This document shows, piece after piece, positions 17,472 through 27,298 of a stretch of 64,000 nt of DNA (the stretch's first letter is position 1; the number at the start of each line of letters is the position of its first letter). This DNA is from Armatimonadota bacterium (GTDB lineage: Bacteria; Armatimonadota; Fimbriimonadia; Fimbriimonadales; Fimbriimonadaceae). Under the pieces are notes generated by a model. It was not told the DNA's origin. It did no database searches and saw nothing but the letters and a program-made list of their open reading frames with translations. The translations under genes and the position numbers were made by a program. The stretch spans positions 377,809-441,808 of the forward strand of contig JACRPN010000005.1 in NCBI GenBank assembly GCA_016223145.1. The letters run 5' to 3'.

Positions 17472-18395
17472 ATGAAAGTCAGCATTATCGGCGGGGGTGG
17501 CCGCGTCGGATCCGACGCCGCCTTCTGCCTTCAACTCGGCGGGCTCGTCCGCGAAATCGTTCTCGTCGACATGAATCAGGATATGGCCGCGGGCGAAGCG
17601 CTCGACCTGCGCCACGGCTCGGCGCTCACCGCCAGCCAAACCATCACCTCGGGCGATTACGACGCCGTGAAGGGCAGCGATTGCGTGGTCATCACAGCCG
17701 GTCTGCGCCGCAAGCCGGACGAGACCCGGCTCCAGCTCATCAGCCGCAACGTGGACCTCTTCAAAGGCATCCTGGATTCGCTGAAAGGCGCTTCTCTCCC
17801 CAAGAGCGCCACGATCCTGGTGGTCTCGAACCCGGTCGATATCCTCACCCAGCTCACCGTCGAGAGCGGCATCCTTCCCGCATCGCAAATCCTGGGCTTG
17901 GGCACGGTGCTCGATACGTGCCGCTTCCGATCGCTCCTCGCCGAGGAGTTCGGCGTGGGCGCCCGCGACATGCACGCCTTGATCCTTGGCGAGCACGGCG
18001 ATTCGATGGTGCCGATCTGGTCCTCCGCGACCGTCAACGGCATCGCGCTTTCCAGCCTCCCCGGCTACACGAAGGAGAAGGCCGACGCCGTGTTCGACTT
18101 TACGAAGAAGTCGGGCGCCGAGGTCATCCGCATGAAGGGCGGCGCGGGCCGTGCAGTCGGCGTTTCGATTGCCGAAGTCGTCCACGCGATGGCGCTGAAC
18201 AGCGGCGCGATCTTGCCGGTCAGCTCGATGCAGGAGGGCGCTCTGGGCATCTCCGGCGTTTGCCTCTCGCTCCCGACTCGGGTCGGCCGAGCTGGCGTGC
18301 TTGGCGTCATCGAGCCCGACGTTACGGAAGCCGAAAAGGAAGGCCTGCACAAGTCCGCCGCAAGCCTGAAGGACGTTAGGGGCCAGATTAACTAG
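17472..18395 (+). CDS. mdh: Malate dehydrogenase (LDH-like family)
   Basis: The 307-residue Rossmann enzyme interconverts malate and oxaloacetate with NAD. It shows the dinucleotide motif GGGGRVG (7-13), Asp33 for NAD preference, the active-site loop AGLRRKPDETR with Arg80 at the substrate-determining position (lactate dehydrogenases have Gln there), and the catalytic His175 in GEHGDS. The surrounding loop (ETRLQLISRN) looks lactate-dehydrogenase-like, as in many 'LDH-like MDH' proteins, so a small chance of other 2-hydroxyacid specificity remains. CCGGAGAGGA precedes the ATG. It fits metabolically with the 2-oxoacid oxidoreductase operon upstream. Confidence 0.9.
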   Translation: MKVSIIGGGGRVGSDAAFCLQLGGLVREIVLVDMNQDMAAGEALDLRHGSALTASQTITSGDYDAVKGSDCVVITAGLRRKPDETRLQLISRNVDLFKGILDSLKGASLPKSATILVVSNPVDILTQLTVESGILPASQILGLGTVLDTCRFRSLLAEEFGVGARDMHALILGEHGDSMVPIWSSATVNGIALSSLPGYTKEKADAVFDFTKKSGAEVIRMKGGAGRAVGVSIAEVVHAMALNSGAILPVSSMQEGALGISGVCLSLPTRVGRAGVLGVIEPDVTEAEKEGLHKSAASLKDVRGQIN

Positions 18396-18397
18396 GT

Positions 18398-18403
18398 TAT
18401 AAT
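18398..18403 (+). promoter_or_regulatory. Candidate -10 box (TATAAT) upstream of purA
   Basis: A consensus TATAAT begins 2 bp past the mdh stop. The best -35 (TTAGGG at 18376-18381, 16-bp spacer) is weak. If it is used, the purA transcript would start with the strong hairpin at 18435-18474. Confidence 0.4.
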
Positions 18404-18434
18404 TCGCCTGTTGAGAGAAGGCGAAGCGGCCTTG

Positions 18435-18479
18435 GGCCGGCGGATCCTCGACGAAATTCGAGGCTACGCCGGCCTTTTC
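18435..18479 (+). terminator. Hairpin between mdh and purA
   Basis: The outer stem is GGCCGGCG (18435-18442) with CGCCGGCC (18467-18474), and the inner stem is CCTCG with CGAGG around an 8-nt loop. TTTTCGTT follows directly. It fits an intrinsic terminator for mdh. Because the candidate purA promoter lies upstream, it could instead act as an attenuator in the purA leader. Confidence 0.65.
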
Positions 18480-18494
18480 GTTGGCGCAGCCTAG

Positions 18495-19838
<1,344 letters not shown>

Positions 19839-19942
19839 TGCGTTCTGGCAGAAAGACCGGATAAGAGTGTAGATTCGGAGTGGCCGCCCAAGGCCAAAGG
19901 TCTTGGGCGGCCACCATTCGGGCGGTATCGTCAGGTTTGACT

Positions 19943-21256
19943 ATGAGCAGACAATCTCTTCCCTTCGTTTCAGCGTTGCTGTTCGGCGCGCTCTGCCTGC
20001 CTCAAGTCGGGTTGGCGCAGAAGACGTTGAGCCTGCTCGACGCCATCGAGATGGCCAAGCAGCGCAATGGAGACGTTCGGTCGGCGTATCTGGATCTGCA
20101 GACGTCGCGCAGCCGTGTGAAGCAGGCCTTTGCCGACTTCTTGCCGACGGTCATCCCGAACTACCGCTACCTTCACGATCGCAGCCAAGTGTTCACGGGC
20201 GCTTCGGCGGGTTCCAGCACCTCGAACACCCGAACGTCCTCCGTCTCGGCCGATTGGCTCCTGCTCGACCTTGGGCAGAGGGATTGGTCTTACCGCGCGG
20301 CCCGGCGCGGCGCCGATGCCTCCGAGGCCAGCACGACCGGAACCGTCAGGAACGTTTTATTTGCGATCCTTCAGCGGTATTTCGACACGATCCGCGCAAG
20401 GGAGCTTCTGCGCGTCTCAGAGACCCAGGTGAACCGAGCCGAAACGACGCTCGAAGCCACGAAGCTGCAGATCGAGGTGGGCGCGGCCCCCAAGAAAGAT
20501 GAGCTCCAAGCCAAGGCCGACCTGCTGAACGCCAAGGTGGGCTTGCTGCAATCGCAGAACTTGACAGCTACTTCTGAAAGCGACCTGAAGGCGATCATCG
20601 GGTGGAACGCCGAAGAGACCCTGCCCGATCTTGAGAAGATCACGGCGCCAAGCACCTTTCCTGAGGTTGCCGAGACCGAGGACCTGATCAAAGAAGGTCT
20701 TCGAGACAGGCCAGATCTGGTCGCCCTCCGCAAACGCGTGGAGGCGCAGGAGTTCAGCCGCAGAATCGCCGAGCGCAACTCGCAAGTGTCGCTTTCGGTT
20801 TCGGCCAGCTATGACCGGTTCTTCTCGCCGCTGGTCCAGGATTCCAGGCAGTTGACCGTGCTGGCCTCCATGCCGCTCTTCGATGGCGGCTATTCCAAGG
20901 AGTCCGCTCGCCAGGCACGCTACGCGCTGGAATCGTTGAAAGCCCAGTTGATGCAGGCTGAACGGGACGCCGTCGCAGACATCGAGTCGGCGCGGACCGT
21001 GCTCGCTCAAAATGTGCTCCGGGTTCAAGCCTCACAAGCCGCATTGGACGCCGCAAGACTGAACTATGAGGCCGCCGCAGAGTCTCATAAGGCAGGAGCC
21101 GAAGGAACCTCGATTCTCACGGTGCTCACGGCGCAGGTGAGCCTCGTGACCGCGGAATCGAACTTCGTCGAGGCTCTTTTCGACTACCTCATTTCCGATG
21201 CTCGGCTGAAGCTGGCCACCGGCAAGCCGCTACCTGGCGAACAAAGCAAAAACTGA
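19943..21256 (+). CDS. TolC-family outer membrane efflux protein
   Basis: The product is about 437 residues. It has a signal peptide ending near VGLAQ, then two TolC/OEP repeats rich in heptads: LSLLDAIEMAKQRNGDVRSA opens the first, and paired long helices include ETTLEATKLQIEVGAAPKKDE. It would form the outer-membrane tunnel of a three-part exporter. The ATG at 19943 is chosen because the signal peptide follows directly. The periplasmic adaptor starts 5 bp downstream, so they form an operon. Substrate unknown. Confidence 0.9.
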   Translation: MSRQSLPFVSALLFGALCLPQVGLAQKTLSLLDAIEMAKQRNGDVRSAYLDLQTSRSRVKQAFADFLPTVIPNYRYLHDRSQVFTGASAGSSTSNTRTSSVSADWLLLDLGQRDWSYRAARRGADASEASTTGTVRNVLFAILQRYFDTIRARELLRVSETQVNRAETTLEATKLQIEVGAAPKKDELQAKADLLNAKVGLLQSQNLTATSESDLKAIIGWNAEETLPDLEKITAPSTFPEVAETEDLIKEGLRDRPDLVALRKRVEAQEFSRRIAERNSQVSLSVSASYDRFFSPLVQDSRQLTVLASMPLFDGGYSKESARQARYALESLKAQLMQAERDAVADIESARTVLAQNVLRVQASQAALDAARLNYEAAAESHKAGAEGTSILTVLTAQVSLVTAESNFVEALFDYLISDARLKLATGKPLPGEQSKN

Positions 21257-21260
21257 CACT

Positions 21261-23015
21261 ATGAAGAGATTTGGGACTTGGCTTCTTGGGCTTGTTGTCG
21301 TCTTTGCGAGCCTTTGGTTTTTCGTCTTTCGCGGCGACGGCGAAGAGCCCGAAATCGAGTATCGCTATGAAGCGGCGAAGGTCGGCGAGCTTACGCGCTC
21401 CACTTCAGCGACCGGCACAGTGGTGCCGCTGACGACCGTCGACGTCAAATCCAAAGCCGGCGGCATCGTGGAGCGGCTGTACGTCGATGAGGGCGCTGTC
21501 GTCAAGAAAGGCGATTTGGTTGCCGAAATCGATCCTCGCGACACCAAAGCGGCCTTTGAACAGGCTCAAGCCGATCTCCGCCAGGCCGAAGCCCGAGCCG
21601 ACCAAGCGGGCATGAATCTCGACCTTCAGAAGCGCAACACCAGGACCAGTTTGGCAACGGCACAGGCTGCACTCGAATCGGCGAAGCTCCGTCTCGAGCG
21701 GGCCCAGATTGAATCGAAGCGCCAGCCGACAACGAGCACTTCCAGCCTGACCAGCGCCCGGGCAGCCTACGAAAGCGCCCAAGCTGAATTGGAGAGGTTT
21801 CAGACGGTCACCAAACTCCAGCAGCGCCGCGACACCGAAGGCGGCTACAACCGTGCCAGGGCCGATCTCGATGCTGCAAAGGCGGACTTTGAGCGCCAAA
21901 AGGGCCTCCTTCAGCGTGGATATGTGAGCCAAGCGGTGGTGGAACGCGCCAAAGCGAGCCTCGAATCGGCGCAGGCCTCGTTCGACACCGCTCAGCAGAA
22001 GCGTCAATCGCTCGAGCGCGATCTCTCGGCACAGGAAAAGGCACTGACCTTCGCCGTCACGCGCTCCAGGGCTCAATTCGAACAGGCCAACGGTGACATG
22101 GCCCAGATCGACATTTCTCAGCGAAACCTCGCCGAGGCGAAGAAGGCCGTCGAAGTAGCGACGCTCGACTTACAGCGTGCCAAGGACGCCGCCAAAAACG
22201 ACCAGCTTAGGGCGAGTGAGCGAGTAGCCTCCGAAGCGGCCACGGTCAGAAGCAAAGTCTCTCTGGACAACGCCAAAGTCCAGCTTGAGAGCACGACGGT
22301 GATGGCCCCACGCGACGGCGTCGTGACGCTCAAGTACTTGGAAGAGGGCACCATCATCCCGCCAGGAACCAGCACGTTCTCCCAGGGGACGAGCATCGTT
22401 CAGATCAGCGATGTGACGACCTTGTTCGTAGACTGCAACGTCGATGAAGCCGACATCGGCTCGGTTCGCAAAGGGCAATCGGTCTATATCCGAACCGAAG
22501 CCCACCCGGGAATGCAGCTCAATGGAGTCGTGGAACGGGTCAACCCTTCGGCAACGACCACCAACAACATCACCGCCGTCAAGGTTCGCGTCCGCGTGCT
22601 GCCCAACCAGAAGCTCTCCCTCATGCCTGGACTCACCGCGAGTTGCGAATTTCTCACTTTTTCCAAGAAAAATGCACTTATCGTTCCGTCCCAGGCTATT
22701 CAGCGCGAGGGGGAAAAGACCTACGTCAAGGTGAAGGGCAAGGACCCCAAGAAGCCGGTGCGCAAGGAGGTCAAGGTCGGTGCCAGCGGCGACAACGGCG
22801 TGGAGATCCTCGAGGGGATTCAAGCGGGAGACGAGATCGTCACCGCTGAGATTGACCTCGCTCAGCTTCGCGACATCCAACAGAAGATGCAAGAGGCCCA
22901 AGAAGGCGGCGGATTGGCCGGCGGCCAAGGTCCCAAGATGCGGCCCCAGGGCGGCGCGGGCAGGATGGGTGGCGGCGGCATGGGTGGCGGCGGCAAGATG
23001 GGCGGAGGGAGATAG
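21261..23015 (+). CDS. MacA-like periplasmic adaptor (HlyD family)
   Basis: The 584-residue adaptor has one N-terminal membrane segment (WLLGLVVVFASLWFFVF), a biotinyl-lipoyl-like half-motif VDEGAVVKKGDLVAEIDPRD, and a coiled-coil hairpin of about 240 residues rich in Ala/Gln. The matching lipoyl half APRDGVVTLKYLEEGTIIPP and a beta-barrel part follow. It ends in an unusual Gly/Met-rich tail. The coiled coil is longer than in E. coli MacA (whose total is about 370), suggesting a longer periplasmic reach. It should join the TolC-like protein to the FtsX-type permease at 23625. A four-helix-bundle gene interrupts this operon. Confidence 0.88.
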   Translation: MKRFGTWLLGLVVVFASLWFFVFRGDGEEPEIEYRYEAAKVGELTRSTSATGTVVPLTTVDVKSKAGGIVERLYVDEGAVVKKGDLVAEIDPRDTKAAFEQAQADLRQAEARADQAGMNLDLQKRNTRTSLATAQAALESAKLRLERAQIESKRQPTTSTSSLTSARAAYESAQAELERFQTVTKLQQRRDTEGGYNRARADLDAAKADFERQKGLLQRGYVSQAVVERAKASLESAQASFDTAQQKRQSLERDLSAQEKALTFAVTRSRAQFEQANGDMAQIDISQRNLAEAKKAVEVATLDLQRAKDAAKNDQLRASERVASEAATVRSKVSLDNAKVQLESTTVMAPRDGVVTLKYLEEGTIIPPGTSTFSQGTSIVQISDVTTLFVDCNVDEADIGSVRKGQSVYIRTEAHPGMQLNGVVERVNPSATTTNNITAVKVRVRVLPNQKLSLMPGLTASCEFLTFSKKNALIVPSQAIQREGEKTYVKVKGKDPKKPVRKEVKVGASGDNGVEILEGIQAGDEIVTAEIDLAQLRDIQQKMQEAQEGGGLAGGQGPKMRPQGGAGRMGGGGMGGGGKMGGGR

Positions 23016-23018
23016 GAA

Positions 23019-23043
23019 CCGAGGGACCAAGGGACAAAGGGAC
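23019..23043 (+). repeat. 5' arm of inverted repeat around four-helix-bundle gene 1
   Basis: This 25-nt GGGAC-type tandem repeat (core GAGGGACCAAGGGACAAAGG) starts 4 bp after the adaptor stop. Its inverted partner is at 23560-23584; 22 of 25 positions can pair. Confidence 0.7.
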
Positions 23044-23070
23044 TGGTCAAGGCACAGCTGGAGCTTGTTG

Positions 23071-23624
23071 ATGGGAGCAGAAATCGAAAACACGGATCTC
23101 TACCAGAAGTCGTGCTCCCTCGCGGATCGAGTCTGGGCAGATGTATGTAGTTGGGAATGGCTCGCCAAGAAGACTGTCGGCGCCCAGCTTGTTTCATCGG
23201 TTGACAGCATTGCCGCAAACCTGGTGGAGGGCGATGGTAGAGAGATGGGAAAGGACGCTCTCAGGTTCCTCATCATCGCTCGTAGCTCCGCAAGAGAAAC
23301 TCGTCACTGGATTGCCAGAGCTCAGGCTCGCAAGCTTGTTGAACCGAATGTGGCTGACTGCTGGACAAGGGATCTTGAGGAGGTTCTTCGAATGCTTCGG
23401 TCGCTCATTACCTGTCGCATGGCCAAAGTAGACGGAGTCAAGGAACCACATCCTACCTACGGCCAAGATGATATTTGGGATTGGAGCAATTGGCCATGCG
23501 CTTTGAGCAACGAGTTGCATTCCCTTCCAGATGACAAAACACAGACGGCTGCATTTCCCGTCCCTTCGTCCCTTGGTCCCTATGTCCCTTACCAAGTGGA
23601 GATGACTCGGAGGTCTCGCACCCC

Positions 23625-23628
<4 letters not shown>
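23071..23628 (+). CDS. Four-helix-bundle protein (23S rRNA IVS/S23 family)
   Basis: The 185-residue protein belongs to the four-helix-bundle family first seen in intervening sequences of 23S rRNA. It has DLYQKSCSLADRVWADVC at the start, the signature VSSVDSIAANLVEGDGRE (about 49-66) and RETRHWIARAQARKLVEP. Family members are usually near 120 residues. Here the frame runs on about 60 residues, through the 3' inverted-repeat arm (FPVPSSLGPYVPYQ), to a TGA that overlaps the permease ATG as ATGA. So the insertion now restores coupling within the exporter operon. The biochemical function of the family is unknown. It sits between macA-like and macB-like genes, bracketed by inverted repeats. Confidence 0.8.
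23560..23584 (-). repeat. 3' arm of inverted repeat around four-helix-bundle gene 1
   Basis: Read on the minus strand, this reproduces the 5' arm (23019-23043) with 3 differences in 25. It lies inside the last part of the four-helix-bundle reading frame, 41 bp before the permease start. Confidence 0.7.
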
Positions 23629-24830
<1,202 letters not shown>

Positions 24831-24865
24831 TCTACTATTCTTTCCAGATTCATCGGCGATTGCCA

Positions 24866-24871
24866 TACAAT
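24866..24871 (+). promoter_or_regulatory. -10 box (TACAAT) with leaderless start
   Basis: TACAAT ends 7 nt before the ATG at 24879, so transcription should begin at or next to that codon. The same TACAAT box appears before rlmN, the E1 fusion and pdxS. Confidence 0.5.
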
Positions 24872-24878
24872 GGTCTGC

Positions 24879-26915
24879 ATGATGTCGCGGGTGATGCTCC
24901 TAAGTGCCGTCGCGCTCCTTTTTCCCGGTTCGATTCTTTCGGGATCGTCTGGCTCCCCGCCATCTCAGGGCGAACCCCCTCCACCTGCTCTTGGCGGGCC
25001 AAAGTCCTTTGACTTTTCGATGGACCACTCGACGCTGGTTCACGTTAACATCACAATCCATCGGGGGGGCAGAGCATGGTCCTACCCGCCTGATATGGTC
25101 TGCTCGCGGGAATGCAAGGGGCGCGTCCATTACCGGCATCCGGATTGCGACTTCAGTTGTGATGCCCGGTGTTCACAGATTCACCGCGCCAACTTGCAGC
25201 CCGAAGCTAGCTCCCAGGTTCCATACTCAAGGGACTTCGGCCCCGGCCTCCAACAGTTCGGTTTTCCCGGACACGAACCATGGACACAAGAACGGGTCTT
25301 CATCGACATGGAGCGCCAATTCGACGAAGCCGTAGCGCCAATCCTGGCCGACCCGAAGAACTCGCTCAACAAGGTATTCCCCCACTGGAACGACACTCCG
25401 TGCTCCAGGGTCTCGCGAGGATTGGGCTTTCAGGACTACATCGTCACGGCCAACTGGCAAATCTACCGATTTGACCTAGCTCCTGACGGCAGAATGATCC
25501 GCGTGAACGGCCCGAAGGGCTCGGCCGACATAGGCTCTCTCAGCATCCCGACCGAAGCGATCTGCTACGTCCGAGAACCCAGAATCGAGTGCCGATGCAT
25601 GGTCGTGATTGACCCCAAGCTGGCACCAAGAACTGAGACTGGAGGAGGAAACGCCGGAGACTCCAACAAGGGTGGAGGCACGTCGACTGGCGGTGGAAAC
25701 ACGGGAGGCGGAACCACGGGCGGCTCGACCGGTGGAGGCACGACCGGCGGCGGACAGACCGGGGGATCCACTGGAGGAGGCCAAACGGGTGGGAACACCG
25801 ACCCCAACCCACCGCCTGAGACGCCACCCCCAGGATGCTCCAACGGAGACACCGGCGCCTGCATCGGCCCGATCGACCTGGACTACTGCAAGTTCGAGGT
25901 GGAGTGTCGGGACATGAACGTCGGCCGCTGTACCGCCGAAAACCCCACCGACAAGCCGATCACCTTCTGCATCAATCCCGGGACTCTATGCATCCCGAGC
26001 GATCCGACCTATCAGTTGATGGCGTTCTCCACGGAATGCCGTTTCAACATCATGCCCCGCAGCCGCGTGGAGTTTGATGTCGAGGTCGTTCCGGCTTCGG
26101 GTCCCAGCCTCGGAACCCAGAACCCGCGCGGAGGCGGAGAGGGCCGCATCCAGTGCCTGGAGATGGAGAAGAAGCAGCCCAAGCCAGGGGTGAAGTACAA
26201 GCTTGGCATCCCCAACGACCCAAAGCTCGTCGCGCTGATGAACCTGGCATCCAAATCTCTCGTTCGGGGCCCCTGGGACCAGGTCCGCACCTGGATCTAT
26301 ACCGACAAGGCCTCTCACATGGACGTCACCGAAAGGCTGATTCCCGCGCCGGCCGAAGGAACCTACCTGCGCCTCCTGCACGAGGTCGCCTCGACCGCTG
26401 GCGTGGACTTTCAGCAGCCGGCGTACAAAAAGTGCCTGGAACCTGAGCTCTTGCCTGGAAAAGGCTCGGCCCCGAAAGAAGCGGCAACTTGGCTCGTGAA
26501 GCAGCTGGACCAGAAGGACCCGAAAGCTCTGGCAAAAGGCGTCCTAGCCGGCTTGGATGCCTTCAAGGAGATCCTGGCACCTGGGGCCGACGAGCACTAC
26601 ACGCCTCGCGTTGCCGCCACAGCCGCGGAACTCTGCCGGAGCTCGACGTCGGAAGTTCAGGCTGCGGGCCTCAAACTGCTCAAGGAGGTCGTCCCTCCTG
26701 AACGGCGCGAGTCGTTTGTGAAGGAAGGCGGGCTGGCAGGCCTCTGGAAGCCTCTCTTTGGCAGTTTCGAGGCGAACTGTATGGCGGCTATGGATGTCAT
26801 TGAAGCCTTCAAAGGCTCCCTCTTTTCCCCGATGCTCCATGAGCTCGAGTCCAATGGAAAATCCGAGGCGATCAAAGCTCGGGCGAAAGCGGTTCTCAAG
26901 TCGTTGGGAGGGTGA
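24879..26915 (+). CDS. Large secreted protein with Gly/Thr-rich linker, unknown function
   Basis: The product is about 678 residues. It begins with a signal peptide (MMSRVMLLSAVALLFPGS). An N-terminal Cys-containing domain follows (to about 250), then a low-complexity linker of GGGTTGG/GGGQTGG units (about 254-312) ending in Pro-rich PPPETPPP, a Cys-rich segment, and an alpha-helical C-terminal part (about 440-678) that looks like armadillo/HEAT-type repeats (AELCRSSTSEVQAAGLKLLK). I recognise no catalytic family. I chose the ATG at 24879 because a TACAAT -10 box overlaps the in-frame ATG at 24870, making that one unusable. It is probably exported and multidomain. Confidence 0.75.
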   Translation: MMSRVMLLSAVALLFPGSILSGSSGSPPSQGEPPPPALGGPKSFDFSMDHSTLVHVNITIHRGGRAWSYPPDMVCSRECKGRVHYRHPDCDFSCDARCSQIHRANLQPEASSQVPYSRDFGPGLQQFGFPGHEPWTQERVFIDMERQFDEAVAPILADPKNSLNKVFPHWNDTPCSRVSRGLGFQDYIVTANWQIYRFDLAPDGRMIRVNGPKGSADIGSLSIPTEAICYVREPRIECRCMVVIDPKLAPRTETGGGNAGDSNKGGGTSTGGGNTGGGTTGGSTGGGTTGGGQTGGSTGGGQTGGNTDPNPPPETPPPGCSNGDTGACIGPIDLDYCKFEVECRDMNVGRCTAENPTDKPITFCINPGTLCIPSDPTYQLMAFSTECRFNIMPRSRVEFDVEVVPASGPSLGTQNPRGGGEGRIQCLEMEKKQPKPGVKYKLGIPNDPKLVALMNLASKSLVRGPWDQVRTWIYTDKASHMDVTERLIPAPAEGTYLRLLHEVASTAGVDFQQPAYKKCLEPELLPGKGSAPKEAATWLVKQLDQKDPKALAKGVLAGLDAFKEILAPGADEHYTPRVAATAAELCRSSTSEVQAAGLKLLKEVVPPERRESFVKEGGLAGLWKPLFGSFEANCMAAMDVIEAFKGSLFSPMLHELESNGKSEAIKARAKAVLKSLGG

Positions 26916-26927
26916 GGGGGCATTCCT

Positions 26928-27003
26928 CCTCGCCCCCTTGGGGAGAGGACGGTGAGCAAAGCGAATCGAAGATCCCGCGCCTTACGGGACCGGGTGAGGG
27001 GGG
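26928..27003. repeat. Dispersed hairpin element, family B (variant with inserted mini-hairpin)
   Basis: Starts CCTCGCCCCCTTGGGGAGAGG, continues GGTGAGCAAAGCGAA and ends CCGGGTGAGGGGGG, so its ends pair as in the copies at 30699-30748 and 62392-62539. About 25 extra bases interrupt the middle, including CCCGCGCCTTACGGG, a small inverted repeat in the same position as in the family A variant at 6.7 kb. Confidence 0.75.
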
Positions 27004-27019
27004 AGAAGATCGCGATGTG

Positions 27020-27200
27020 CGATGCGTGATGAATCGGAGTCCCTCCCTCGTTTTGGTTCGTAAATGAGGGAGGGGTTGGGGAGGGAGACCCCCAATGCTC
27101 ACACAACGCGAAGCGTGATGAATCGGAGCCCCTCCCTCGTTTTGGTTCGTAAATGAGGGAGGGGTTGGGGAGGGAGACCCCCGATGCTCTCGCGACGCGA
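27020..27200 (+). repeat. Two tandem copies of dispersed hairpin element, family A
   Basis: Two copies with a period of 89 bp: each has GATGAATCGGAG, CCCTCCCTCGTTTTGGTTCG, TAAATGAGGGAGGGG and TTGGGGAGGGAGACCCCC. CCCCTCCCTC pairs with GAGGGAGGGG across a 16-nt loop. A third, inverted copy lies at 6688-6800. They fill the gap before the restriction-modification gene. Confidence 0.9.
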
Positions 27201-27298
27201 TGCGGGATAAGAGGGATTCCCCCTCGCCACTGGAGGGCGAGGCTCCGTCCGAGCCTGAAACCGATCAACAGACCATTGAGGGTGTATCATCCCTGACC

